From Bog-473 sp963755375 (GTDB lineage Bacteria > Actinomycetota > Acidimicrobiia > Acidimicrobiales > RAAP-2): 64,000 nt of DNA. Of this stretch, positions 9,454 to 19,595 are shown piece by piece. The stretch is taken from positions 372,001 to 436,000 of the forward strand of contig CAVWKG010000016.1 in the NCBI GenBank assembly GCA_963755375.1, written 5' to 3'. The notes below the pieces were generated by a model that was not told the DNA's origin, ran no database searches, and saw nothing but the letters and a program-made list of their open reading frames with translations. A program made the translations under genes and the position numbers. How positions within the stretch are numbered: position 1 is the first letter of the stretch; every line of letters starts with the position of its first letter.

Positions 9454-11031
9454 CCCGGTGCCGTAAGCGCGAGCGCCAGATGGTCGGCGAGGCGGACCGA
9501 CAGCGCCAGCATCGTGAAGGTTGGGTTGGAGACGCCGCTTGTGGGGAACACCGAGCAGCTCGCGATGTGGAGGTTCTGGACCCCGTGCACCGTGCAGTTG
9601 GCGTCCACGACGCCGCGGGCCGGGTCGGTGGCCATGCGAGTGGTCCCCATGTGGTGGCCGATGTCGACGACGACGCCACTCAGCTCGCCCGGGTCATCGG
9701 ACAGCGAGAACGCGCCGACGTCCACGCTGGCGAGCCCGAGCCGCTCCATCTCGCCGACTACCATTTCGACGAACTGCCTCGCGGTCTCAATCTCGGCCTC
9801 GCCCAAGCGCCAGTCGAGACGGGCGACACGCTGGCCGAGGGCGTCGACGCGCTCGCCGAGCGTGACGCGGCTGTCGGGGTTCGGTGCCTGCTCGAGCCCG
9901 ATCGCGAGCGACATCGCGCCCTGAGGTGTCCTGGCTAGGCGCCCCGCGCACGTAGTAGCGGTTCGCCGCCGTCGCGAGCTGGAGGGGGTGGCGGGCGATC
10001 TCGCGGAGCTCCTCGAGCCGCCCGCGCCCGAAGCGCCGCTCCCTCAGCGCCGTGACGAGGGACTTGCCCGCCTCTACGCCCGGCAGCCGGGCGCCCTCGA
10101 AGACGACCGACGCCCCGCAATTCAGGCTCTCGGTCTCGGCCTGCCACTGCTCGGCGGCGCGGATCAGCGGCAGGTACTTGATACCGCCCTCCTTGCGGGG
10201 CCGGAAGTGCTCGCGAGCTGCCTCGCCGGTGATCTCGCCCACGGAAAATCCGGGGTGGTCCTGGAAGTACCTCCCGACCAGGTCGTGGCCGTTGCCGATG
10301 CCGCCCTCGGAGCGGCTGGTGGACGACAACAGCAGCCGGGCCGTCTCGATGCCGCCACAGCACACGACGAAGTGCTCGGCGCCGACGGTGAGCTCGTGGC
10401 CGTCGATGTCCCTCGCCGTGACGCAGTCGACGGCGTCGCCCTGCGGGCTGGCGACGATCCCGGTAACGTTGGCGTGGAGCACGACATTGATCTTGCTCAG
10501 GGTCTCGAGCGTGTCGCGCGAGACCTCGGCGAAGTTCGGGCTCGGGCTGAACTGCGAGTACACCGTGGAGAGGAGCCGCTCGTCGAAGGCCGGGCCGGCG
10601 GGGAGGACGCTCGGCCACCGGGGCTCTCCCGGGTCGCCGAACGTCTCGATCGCCAGGATCGCCTCGGCCCGCTTCAGGTACGGCTGCAGCTCGGCGGGTG
10701 TGAGCGGCCAGCCGCTCTCGGGCACCCACGACCTGGCGGTGAAGTCGATGTCCTGGAGGGGCAGCGCCTGTCCCGCCCAGCGGGTCGTGGCGCCGCCGAG
10801 GGTCCGGAACCGGAGGGTGTGGATGCCGGTGTGGGCGAGGCCGACCACCTCTGAGCGGAACAGCTCCTGCGAGCGTTCCTCGAATCGCCGCCCGCCCCCT
10901 TCGAGGACGATGACAGAGACGCCGTTGCGGGCGAGCTCGGTCGCCACGGTGATCCCCGCAGCACCCCCTCCGACGACGCAGACCTGTGCCCGCAGCTCAC
11001 GGGGATCGGCAGCGGCGATGTCAGTCAGCAC
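9450..11031 (-). pseudogene. GMC-type FAD oxidoreductase, interrupted by one frameshift
   Basis: The N-terminal segment has the Rossmann FAD motif 'VCVVGGGAAGITVATELA' and the GMC signature region 'RTLGGATTRWAGQALPLQ'. The C-terminal GMC domain ('GHHMGTTRMATDPARGVVD', 'PTSGVSNPTFTMLALSVRLA') is in another frame, with the switch near 9915-9940. The GTG at 11031 is preferred because GAGGAA sits about 8 bases upstream. The family oxidises alcohols or sugars using FAD. Coupled to the aldo/keto reductase, it may have formed an oxidation-reduction pair modifying a sugar. This pair is visibly richer in GC than the flanking genes. Confidence 0.82.
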
Positions 11032-11348
11032 GTTGGGGTGTTCCTCAGGGTCGCATGCCGTCGTGGTGGCAGCCTTGATCTGGCACGACAATACTCCGGC
11101 GAGGGTCACGCGCTAGCGGCTCGACTTGGGCGCGATGCACCTGAGGGAGCGCCGCCTCGGCATCGTCCTAGACGCGGTTCACGAGCCCGATCGCGGCGGC
11201 TCGACGCACCGGCCTGCATGCCGTGGCGCTTGCCGTGCGATCGGTGAGCGCCGGCGGCCGGAGCGCAGGTCACAGGGTGAGATCGGTGACGCGAGAGCGT
11301 ACGTGAGATCCGTTAATCGCCGTTCCAGAGAATCATCGGACACGATGA

Positions 11349-13163
11349 CTATCGGGAATTCTCCGACTGTATGACTGTTGCTTCAACGACGTGTCGAAAT
11401 GCAGCTCTACCCGTCACCTCATCGCGTGGCCCAAAATCCGCGAGTCGCCCACCATCGAGCACGAGAAGAAGGTCGCAGTCCTCTACTGTCGCCAGCCGAT
11501 GGGAGATCACGATAACTGTTACATGATCACGTAACTCCGACAATGTGCGCCGCACCAAGCTCTCTGATCGCCCATCGAGTGCGCTGGTGGGCTCATCCAA
11601 GACAAGTACCCGAGGCGACCCGACGAGCGCCCGAGCAATGGCCAATCGTTGTCGTTGTCCTCCCGAAAGTGCGTCACCGCCTTCCCCCACTGGCGTCTCA
11701 TACGATCGTGGCATCGCTACAACGTCCTCATGAAGATGGGCAGCACGCGCTGCAATCTCAATCCTCTCTTGGGAAACATTCCGGAAAAATGAAATGTTTG
11801 ATGCGATCGAACCTTGCAACAAGATCGATTCCTGGGCTACCAGCGCAATCGGGCTTGTCCCGTTTCCCTTCCTGATAGATGACGCTGGTACATCTCCCAC
11901 GAACACATGTCCATGTGAGGGCATTCGCATTCCTAGGACCAATTGACTCAGCGTCGATTTTCCGCTTCCAGACCTTCCCACAACGCCCAGAATCTTACCG
12001 CTAGGAATGTAGAATGATACGTTGTTAACAGCCTCAGTTCCCGAATCATATGCATACGAAACCCCATCGAACTTAACGTCAAAATTTTCAGGAACTCGAT
12101 TTCCATTGAATTCCGGTGAACTGGCCTGATAGTGCCGAACTTCTGCTTGGACTTCATCCAAAAAGGGTTCATCCGACCGAATCTGTTGGCTACTCGATTG
12201 GATCGCGGAGCCGTAGACCAGTGATCGCAACGTGAGCACCAGAATTGCCCCGGTTGCGCCGAGATTTTTTCCTGAGTGAGCGAGCAGTAATGCGAGACCA
12301 ATAATGATGAACCCCAGCGCGAGTGTTTGGTAGACGACGGAATTGTATTGCCCCAAGAGGCGGCTTTTCGCATAGCTTATAGCAGCCTCGTGATTTCGTT
12401 GGTGCAGACGATCTGTCGCCTCTTGCTCCACGCCGAACAAACGAAACTCACGAGCCAGGCGCGTATACTCAGTGGCTAGGGTCGCTATCCTTTGGCTGTC
12501 ATTTGAAAGCCGAACGGAGGCCGTTCGGGTCAATGTGAGGATGGGGCGCATGACCGTTGATAACACGACGCCGGCTACGATTACCACACTAGCTGTAACG
12601 GGATTTACTATAAAGGCGGCCAACAGAAGCGCCAATGCTCCGAAAATGCCTTGCAGCCCAGTGGAGATAGCTTGTGTTAACATGGCTATATAGTCGCAGT
12701 TGACCGTTAGGAGCTGTTGGACGTGACCAAGCCGTTCCGCCGATTGAATGTCCCAACTGGCCTTGAAATACGAATCCATGATCTTGTCTCGACCTATCTC
12801 CACCGCCGAGCTTGACATTGAGCTAGTGACGGAAGCCGAAGTAATACTAAACAGAAAGAAGAGGATTAGGAGTCCGATACAAACCAATATTGAATCGTGT
12901 AATGGTATCGATAATCCATGGAGCTTTAGATTGTCATTGCCTTCTGCGTGGCTTGCCGCCAGTTCAGTTATTATGACGAGGAGTGCTGCCTGTGACAATC
13001 CTCCCACAAGGGAGCAGCTTGCAATCCATAGAAGGCTACGATTTAGCGACCTGAGGCCCAGGGATCTCAACGACGTGAGTATTGCAAATACACTTCTCTG
13101 CTTTGTACTTTTCTTTGCTTTCGGTCTGTGTTTCGCGCGGCCAACTACTCGCAGGTGTGACAT
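11349..13163 (-). CDS. ABC half-transporter (membrane domain plus ATPase)
   Basis: 604 residues: about six hydrophobic segments in the first 330 residues, then an ATPase domain with Walker A 'GRSGSGKST' (about residue 400), signature 'LSGGQRQRLA', Walker B 'VLVLDEP' and the H-loop 'ISHRLAT'. The layout is that of MsbA/PglK-type exporters that act as dimers. As the only transporter in the glycan region it is the best candidate for flipping a lipid-linked oligosaccharide, though it could export something else. An AGAGG ribosome site precedes the ATG. AT content is higher than in its neighbours, and its 5' end is duplicated at 2072-2272. Confidence 0.9.
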   Translation of the reverse strand: MSHLRVVGRAKHRPKAKKSTKQRSVFAILTSLRSLGLRSLNRSLLWIASCSLVGGLSQAALLVIITELAASHAEGNDNLKLHGLSIPLHDSILVCIGLLILFFLFSITSASVTSSMSSSAVEIGRDKIMDSYFKASWDIQSAERLGHVQQLLTVNCDYIAMLTQAISTGLQGIFGALALLLAAFIVNPVTASVVIVAGVVLSTVMRPILTLTRTASVRLSNDSQRIATLATEYTRLAREFRLFGVEQEATDRLHQRNHEAAISYAKSRLLGQYNSVVYQTLALGFIIIGLALLLAHSGKNLGATGAILVLTLRSLVYGSAIQSSSQQIRSDEPFLDEVQAEVRHYQASSPEFNGNRVPENFDVKFDGVSYAYDSGTEAVNNVSFYIPSGKILGVVGRSGSGKSTLSQLVLGMRMPSHGHVFVGDVPASSIRKGNGTSPIALVAQESILLQGSIASNISFFRNVSQERIEIAARAAHLHEDVVAMPRSYETPVGEGGDALSGGQRQRLAIARALVGSPRVLVLDEPTSALDGRSESLVRRTLSELRDHVTVIVISHRLATVEDCDLLLVLDGGRLADFGPRDEVTGRAAFRHVVEATVIQSENSR

Positions 13164-13292
13164 TCTTGAGGAAACCTCTTAAGTCGAGCGATCGATATCT
13201 TGCGTCTCATGCAAAGGGCTTGTTCAAACTTCAGCATCGAGTAACTGCCCGGGCAAATCTGTGAGCAGGAGTTTAGTGGCGGCTTCGAGATT

Positions 13293-13870
13293 TCAGCGGG
13301 ATGTGATGCTCGAGGAGGTGCCACTTGAGGTTTGCCGGCCGTCGAGCAGCGCGCGTACGCGGAAATTCCGAAACGATGAGAAGCTGAAGGCGGCACGCTT
13401 GGCGCGCTTGATCAGGTTTTGGGCGGCCGTGGTGCGGTCGCGTTCGAGACGTGGGAGGGGTGCCCGGCGACGATCTGTTCCGTCAGGCGGGCGAGGGTCC
13501 GCCGGACCGAGCGCACTCGACGGGGTTGTCACGATCGGCGATGTCGGTGACGAGGCGCTCGATTCAGTCGCGTGGTGATGGCCTTGTCGCCGTGTGCGTA
13601 GAGCTCCCGGACGGCCTCCTTGGCATTCCAGGTCGTGGCGACGTGCTCCGTAGCCAGAGGTCGAGGAACCTCGCGTCGGAGTCTTCGAGGCGTTCGTCGG
13701 CCTTGGTGACAGACGCCGGATCCGATAGAGAGCGGATCTCCCTTGCGACTGCGGTGTCCGAGGGTCTCGTTCTGGACGCGCCGGCGGCACTCGTCTAGCT
13801 TGGCGTTGGCGTGGCGGACGACATGGCATTCTCGTGGAGCAGGCCTAGATTGTTCGTTCGATGGGGAAGC
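13293..13870 (-). mobile_element. remnant of an ISL3-family transposase
   Basis: Minus-strand pieces in different frames line up with the C-terminal half of actinobacterial ISL3-type transposases: 'HVVRHANAKLDECRRRVQNE' (from about 13820), 'TTWNAKEAVRELYAHGD' (about 13630) and the terminal 'NLIKRAKRAAFSFSSFRNFR' (about 13420-13360). Several frameshifts and the absence of the zinc-finger N-terminus mean it is dead. I could not find terminal inverted repeats. Confidence 0.75.
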
Positions 13871-14204
13871 CATGTGAATTCGCTCGGTAGTGCGGATTCA
13901 CAATGTTTCCAACAGCTGAGTCGATGGAAGGAAGGCTCATGCAGAAGACCCGCTGTCCCGATGCTGAAGGCTCTCTCTGACCGTCAAGCAGGGGACAGTG
14001 TTCCGAAGTTAGCGTGGCCCGAGTTCGACTCCTTTGCTCGTGTCGAGGATGCGGGCTGTCTAAAGAACTGGTGGGGCAACGACCTCTCGCCCGACAAACG
14101 CACAGCATTTGCCGACGAGGGCGACGAGACCGGTCGGGGCAGGAGGCAGGTTTGAGGGCATCGTTGATGACCTGTTATCCAACACACGATCGGAATGGCG
14201 TTCC
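13871..14204. other. no recognisable gene
   Basis: Between the transposase remnant and the next glycosyltransferase I see only short open frames with no family resemblance. It may hold the lost 5' part of the insertion element. Confidence 0.3.
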
Positions 14205-15366
14205 GTGAGGAGTCACGACCTCGCGCCGTTACGAATTCTCTTGACCATCCACCACGATCTCGACCTCAACACGGGAGCGCCGGGATCGACTCTCCAGTTG
14301 GGGAATGCCCTTCGCAGACAAGGCCACCAAGTATCCGTGGTGGGCTTCGACAATCTCCCCGTCGATCTGGGACCGCGTCTAAACCAGCTCACCTTTCCCG
14401 TGTATGCCGCTGCTCACGTCAGACGCTTGCTGAGCCGAGGTCTGGTGGATGTTGTCGATGCCTCGACTGGTGACCTCTCGCTGCTGCCCCGGGTCGCGAT
14501 CACCAAGGCACGGGCAATCGTAGTAACACGGAGCCATGGGCTCGATCACCTCGCCCACCTGGAGCTGATCGACGCCGCCAAGCGCGGTGAACTGACCTTG
14601 CGCCGCCGGTACTTCATCTACCACGGCGGTATTCAACTGTCCCAGGTGGCACGGTCGCTGCGGATTGCTGACTTCTCCGTATTCAACAACTCGCCTGAGC
14701 GGCAATGGGCCATTGACCACCTTCGTGTTCGGCCTGATCGTTCAGCGGTCGCACCGAATGGCGTGGCGCCCGAGCTTGTTGGTCTTCCGCTTGGCGACGC
14801 GGACGCGGTTCCTCGAATAGCGATCCTCGGCGGGTTTGCGTGGCGAAAGGGAGCTGAGACCGCTGCCACGGTTCTGTCCGAGGTGTTGAAGCGGATGCCC
14901 CGCGCTCGGGGCGAGCTGGCTGGGAGCCGACCCGGCGGAAGTTGCCCGCGCCCTGGATCCCGCCGTCCGCGATCGAGTCAGGGTTCTCCCTCGATACGAG
15001 CTCGTGGAGCTGCCCTCCCTGCTTCGCAAGCACGAAATTCTCCTCTTCCTTTCCCGCATGGAAGGATTTGGAATCGTTGTAATCGAGGGCATGGCATGCG
15101 GGTTGGTCCCCGTCGCAAGCGACATCCCCGGACCAAGGGAAATCCTCAATGGCAAGGACGCTGGCATCCTGGTTCCTGTTGGCGATGTCGGAGCCGCAGT
15201 CGATGCCGTGAACTATCTCTTGGAGCATCCCGAAGAACGCCAGCAGATGCGCCAGCGTGCCCACACGTTGGCGCAGGGTTATTCGTATGAGGCGATCGCA
15301 GACGGGCGGGTCGCGTTGTATCGGAGCCTCCTCGGTGACAAGCTGGCGCAGAAGTCGAGGCAGTGA
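14205..15366 (+). pseudogene. GT4 glycosyltransferase, interrupted by one frameshift
   Basis: The N-terminal acceptor domain ('ILLTIHHDLDLNTGAPGST', then 'VVTRSHGLDHL') and the start of the donor domain ('VAPNGVAPEL', 'AILGGFAWRKGAETA') are in one frame up to about 14915. The rest ('LGADPAEVARALDP', then 'SRMEGFGIVVIEGMACGLVPV' with the E-x7-E motif, ending at 15366) is in another. A single-base indel near 14912-14925 explains it. I start at the GTG at 14205; a longer in-frame start exists at 14109 without a ribosome site. Confidence 0.8.
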
Positions 15367-15531
15367 CCTGAGCGAGAGATTCTCCGAATAGAAGTTTCTG
15401 GCCTGCTTCGCGCGTTCGTACCCGTTGTCAGCGACGACGGCAGCTGCGGACGCGGCGACCCAAGATCGCACGTTCTCGCTAACCGGGTCTCGATTTTTGA
15501 GCCACCTGACCGATCTTGGGGGCTCGGGCCA

Positions 15532-16629
15532 CTATGTCTCGCAAAGTCGTTCGTAGAATTTGTAAGCATGCGCGGCGACTTCGTTCCAGGTAAAGCGCCG
15601 ATGTGCCTCGTTACGTGCTGCTTCTCCCATCGTCCGAACGAGGTCATCGTCACAAGCCAGTTCACCGAGTACCTTGCGAAGCGATTCAATATTTCCGGGC
15701 TCTACTACGAATCCCGTCCTGCCATCATCTACGACCTCGGGAATTCCTCCGACGTTGGAGACCACCACGGGCGCTCCGCAATACATCGCTTCGAGAACGA
15801 CTAACCCTAGAAGTTCGGGAGCATGATGCTGTCGCCCCTGCCAATCGAGTTCGACGCTGGGCAGGATCAGAGCTCGTGCGTTTCCGTAGAGGCCGCAAAG
15901 CTCATCGTCATTGAGATTGACTTGAAATTCAACATCTTTACCGACAGCCAAAGCACACAGATGTTCGAAATAGTCCTTCTCGTGTATTGGACCGACAACC
16001 GACAGACCCGCACCGGGTGGCAAGGCTCGAATCAGGACGTCCACGCCTTTATGGGGTGTCAGCCGGCCCACGAAAAGAAACCGGCCCCTATGATCGCTGG
16101 TTCGTTCCCGGTGATCAGGACACAACGCATCAGCTCCTCCGTAAATGACGTCCGAAGGTAGCCTCGCGAGTTCTGATTCACACATCCGAGCGAACTGGGA
16201 AACGAAGAGGGAGCCATCGAACAGTTTCCACAGTCCACGTCTGATACCGGATCGCGCCCCACCACCATGCGGTGTGAGAACAACTTTTGTTCGGTGTAGA
16301 GAAGCTCCCAACGCCAGCAACACGGCCGCTTTGTTGATTAAGTGTGCATGAATAACATCGTATCGGGACGCCAATCGGAGGAGCACTGGGTTTACGGGAT
16401 CGCGGAGGTCGCCCCGCCATGACCACGGTTGTATAACGCGAATTCCGAGGCCAGAATGATGGCGGAGTTCCATGCGTTCCCGTCCAAAGGTCACCAGATC
16501 AACGTTTGCTCCCGATTTCGCCAATGCGACTGCGAGCGCACTCGGATAGCGTTCACCACCGCCACGGACCTCAGTCAGGCCGGGTACTCCGAGGTCGGTA
16601 ACTGCTGGCGCCACAATCGCAATTCGCAT
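15532..16629 (-). CDS. GT4 family glycosyltransferase
   Basis: An intact 365-residue enzyme. The N-terminus 'MRIAIVAPAVTDLG' with 'RGGGERYPSALAVALA' is the acceptor-side glycine-rich loop. The donor domain has 'FLFVGRLTPHKGVDVLIRAL', and the E-x7-E region is 'PELLGLVVLEAMYCGAPVV'. Retaining sugar transfer to a glycan is expected, with unknown donor. It converges with the frameshifted GT4 at 14205-15366, leaving only about 165 bp between them. Confidence 0.88.
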   Translation of the reverse strand: MRIAIVAPAVTDLGVPGLTEVRGGGERYPSALAVALAKSGANVDLVTFGRERMELRHHSGLGIRVIQPWSWRGDLRDPVNPVLLRLASRYDVIHAHLINKAAVLLALGASLHRTKVVLTPHGGGARSGIRRGLWKLFDGSLFVSQFARMCESELARLPSDVIYGGADALCPDHRERTSDHRGRFLFVGRLTPHKGVDVLIRALPPGAGLSVVGPIHEKDYFEHLCALAVGKDVEFQVNLNDDELCGLYGNARALILPSVELDWQGRQHHAPELLGLVVLEAMYCGAPVVVSNVGGIPEVVDDGRTGFVVEPGNIESLRKVLGELACDDDLVRTMGEAARNEAHRRFTWNEVAAHAYKFYERLCET

Positions 16630-17224
16630 CTCCGTGCAACCTCAGATCGTCCCAAAGCGTTCCAGGGTATATGACTGGTATCTGCTCTGCGGGTCTTTAT
16701 ACGTCGTAACGCCGTATCTCGCAAGCTGTTCGGCGCGCCGGATGGCCCGACCCATCAGCATCAGGTTTCGATCGTTTCATACGGCGACGGTCCGAGTGAG
16801 CTATGTTCATCGCACGAGCTTTATCAGCGCGTTCAGTTCTGCGCGTGTGGCCGAAACGGTGTCCCTGGCGATGGGGCGGCCAATCAAATCCTGACAACAT
16901 CGCCGGAAGTACCTCTGCCTCGACTGATGATGGAGCCGAGGGATTCGGCGGCGGATCGACCGGTACCGGCAACTCTGGCCGATCGATGGGCTGCGCATGG
17001 TCCAGTTGTGGTGGGGTGTGGAATCGTCGACCACCCTCGGAGGTGCCGGGAAGCGGCGGGGACTCAGGCCGATAGCGTGGCATTGGAGCGACGGGAGGCT
17101 GGGCCACAGCGGCGGGGACGGCGGGATCCGCTGAGGCGACCAGCACTGGAGCTGGCGGCGGCCGTGCGGAGACCGCGGGGAAGCCGGCGTGGTGACCGTT
17201 AAGATCATCGGGTAGCACCCAGGA
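16630..17224. other. intergenic, one doubtful proline-rich frame
   Basis: Nearly 600 bp without a confident gene. A minus-strand frame (17218-16697, GTG start) is open for 173 codons and proline-rich in the middle, like a linker of a surface protein. However, its C-terminal third looks random and no domain is recognisable. Upstream regulatory signals for the FkbM gene may lie here. Confidence 0.3.
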
Positions 17225-18181
17225 TTGACCCTGAGACGACTCGCTCGTCTACCCTTGGACCACATGGGGAACCGCGTCCTGCGCCAGTTGGCACTCACTC
17301 CCCACCGAGCCCAATTGGCGGCTCGCTTCATGATGGGGGGTCCAGAGAGCCGTCTTGAGGTACAGCGCCGAGCGTATAGAAAAGTGGCATCTCGGGTGAC
17401 CAAAACCCTCGAGATCGAATCGGACGGTTCACGGTTCCTGATCCATCCTTCCGATGGACCGATTGCTGAGCAGCTGTTCGTATTCGGCTCGTTCAATGTC
17501 GACATGACTGAAACAGCGGTGTCGGTCATGAACGATTACCTGGCGCCTGACCTGATCGAGGGAAAAGTGTTCTTGGACATCGGGGCCAACATCGGAACGA
17601 CCTCCATACCTGCGGTCACCCAATGGGGAGCCTCTCGTGTATTGGCGGTTGAGCCGGAAGCGGAGAACTTCCGTCTCCTTCGATGCAATGTGATCCTCAA
17701 CGATTTGGACGACAGGATCGATTGCGTGAAACAGGTGGTGACGAATCACACAGGTCCGGTCACCTTGGAAATGTCCGCTTCGAACTCCGGGGACCACCGC
17801 GTCCAGTACGTTGTTCCTGACCATGAGGAGCCCCGTTCAACCGTCGCTGCCGACGGAGTGCGACTCGACGACCTCATCGATCAGCACGGGATCGACCGGG
17901 GCGACATCGGGTTGGTGTGGATCGACACCCAAGGGCACGAAGGCCATGTGCTCGACTCAGCCCCCAAGACACTGGCAGCGCGCGTCCCCATGCTCATTGA
18001 GTTCTGCCCCTACATGCTTCGAAGAAATGCTGGCCTCGAGCTTCTACAGCGACTCATAGCGGAGCAGTTCTCCTTCTTTGTCAATTTGGACAATCCTCAA
18101 AAGACGCCCGCGGTAGAAATCTCAAGACTTCCGGCTCAGTACCCTGGAACCCATTCCACCGATCTGCTTCTTATTCCCTGA
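17225..18181 (+). CDS. FkbM-family SAM-dependent methyltransferase
   Basis: About 318 residues. The SAM site is 'FLDIGANIGTTSIPAV', followed by 'VLAVEPEAENFRLLRCNVIL', and the FkbM-type acidic stretch is 'DIGLVWIDTQGHEGHVLD'. The family methylates hydroxyl groups of sugars or lipids, so an O-methyl sugar in the surface glycan is plausible. The start is uncertain: TTG at 17225 gives the full frame, while the ATG at 17264 ('MGNRVLRQ') is an equally good choice. There is no strong ribosome site before either. Confidence 0.82.
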   Translation: MTLRRLARLPLDHMGNRVLRQLALTPHRAQLAARFMMGGPESRLEVQRRAYRKVASRVTKTLEIESDGSRFLIHPSDGPIAEQLFVFGSFNVDMTETAVSVMNDYLAPDLIEGKVFLDIGANIGTTSIPAVTQWGASRVLAVEPEAENFRLLRCNVILNDLDDRIDCVKQVVTNHTGPVTLEMSASNSGDHRVQYVVPDHEEPRSTVAADGVRLDDLIDQHGIDRGDIGLVWIDTQGHEGHVLDSAPKTLAARVPMLIEFCPYMLRRNAGLELLQRLIAEQFSFFVNLDNPQKTPAVEISRLPAQYPGTHSTDLLLIP

Positions 18182-18896
18182 GGCCGTTAGCTCTACCCAC
18201 CGGGACGGCATACGTCTCTCGAAGACGGTGAAGGCGACGGACGGTAGGTCCACTCGTATCGAGTCTCGGCTCGTGACAGTGAGGCGGCTGCGTCCCGCTC
18301 TCGTGCTTGCCTAGGCGTGCCGTTACGCGACCTCGCATCTTGTGGCCACTCCAGGCGGAATCCGGCCCAGCGTCTTGACGATCGAGGTGCACGATCGGAC
18401 TGCGACTCGGTCCAGAGCGGTGGCACACGGCTTCATGTGGCCTTTGCGGTGGAGGACAATCGTGACGGCCAGCGCGATCGCCAGCGCCGTGTTGGTCAAC
18501 TCGAAGGCGACCGTCTTCGGTCCCGAGGTCTAGATTGCATCTCTGTCGTTCCTGAACAGCTCATGGCCCGCGCGCCTCCAGCGATCCCCTCGTCTGCGAC
18601 GCTGGCGGGACCCCGCGACTGGCGGGTCGAGTACACCTGCCACGGGGGTTTAGCGGGGTCGCCGATCGGGATCGTGGCGAGGATTTCGGGGACCGCTGGA
18701 AGGTGCGAATCCACCATGGGAGTCCTCTCGAGAAGCATTCACTTCATGCGCAGACCCTGGTCAAAGCGAAAAGACTTAATTCTCCGGCGTGCGAGGCCGA
18801 TGTTTCTCGTGGCGGCCACGTTGCTTCGATCCCGTCCGTGGAAAAGACCCTGCGCAACTCCTTGAGGGGCCTTGCCCGCCGATTGAGGAGATCACC
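18182..18896. other. intergenic, possible decayed small membrane ORF
   Basis: About 715 bp without a confident gene. On the minus strand around 18530-18325 one frame reads 'KTVAFELTNTALAIALAVTI', a hydrophobic membrane-like stretch. A different frame upstream of it begins with 'MVDSHLPAVPEILATIPIGD'. Together they could be a frameshifted small membrane protein, unrecognised. A purine-rich GAGGAG lies just before the next gene's ATG at 18897. Confidence 0.3.
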
Positions 18897-19595
18897 ATGT
18901 CAAGCCCTCTGCGGCGACTGCGACACATCACCGTATTCCTGGCAGCAATATGCCTTGTCACACTCCTCCTCGCGCTCAGCGTGAAGAGCGGTGCGCCAAC
19001 GTCGCCTGCCGAAGGAGCGGTCTGTCTCCTCACAGCTCCACTCAGGCGACGGGTTATGACCTCGTGGGCTCCGATGGAGGCGTCTTCGTCTTTCACGGTG
19101 GCTTCTATGGCTCGTTGCCGGGTCTCGGCATCCATGTCGACAACGTCGTGGGGATCGCACCCGCCGCCAACTACGGCGGGTATTACCTGGTCGGCTCCGA
19201 TGGTGGTGTCTTCTCCTTCGGAGACACGGCGTACGAGGGTTCGTTGCCGGGGCTGGGTATCCACGTGAACGATGTCGTTGGAATCGTGCCGTCCTCCGAT
19301 GACAAAGGGTATTTCCTCGTAGGTGCCGACGGCGGCGTCTTTTCTTTTGGAGACACGGCGTACGAGGGCTCACTTCCCGGCCTCGGGGTTCACGTCGATG
19401 ACGTGACCGGGATCGCCGCCACCCCGAGCAACACTGGCTACTGGGTTCTCCAAGCCAATGGTCAGGTGACGGGGTTTGGCGACGCCCCGGACCTGGCCCA
19501 ACTCTCACCTCTCCCAGAGGCCAGCGGAGCGACCCGCTACGTGGCCATCGCCTCGACATCAAATGGGCAGGGCTACTGGGCCATGAACAACTTCG
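18897..19595 (+). pseudogene. secreted SDGG-repeat protein, N-terminal part, frameshifted
   Basis: The ATG at 18897 follows GAGGAGATCACC and begins a signal peptide or membrane anchor ('HITVFLAAICLVTLLLALSV'). Around 19020-19050 the sense frame shifts. The new frame carries repeats of about 45 residues with cores 'LVGSDGGVF', 'LVGSDGGVFSFGDTAYEGSL' and 'LVGADGGVFSFGDTAYEGSL'. A second shift at about 19590 returns to the first frame and continues as the 791-codon segment at 19596. The same repeat type is found in the SGNH protein at 49630-51255. Repeats of this kind probably fold as a beta-propeller on the cell surface. Confidence 0.7.

Noticed and set aside
9680..9930. Separate small gene downstream of the GMC N-terminal frame
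   Set aside because: It contains the GMC C-terminal signature, so it is the end of the same gene after a frameshift.
16697..17218. Proline-rich 173-codon frame
   Set aside because: The middle looks like a linker but the last third is random-looking and there is no domain or ribosome site. Left as intergenic.
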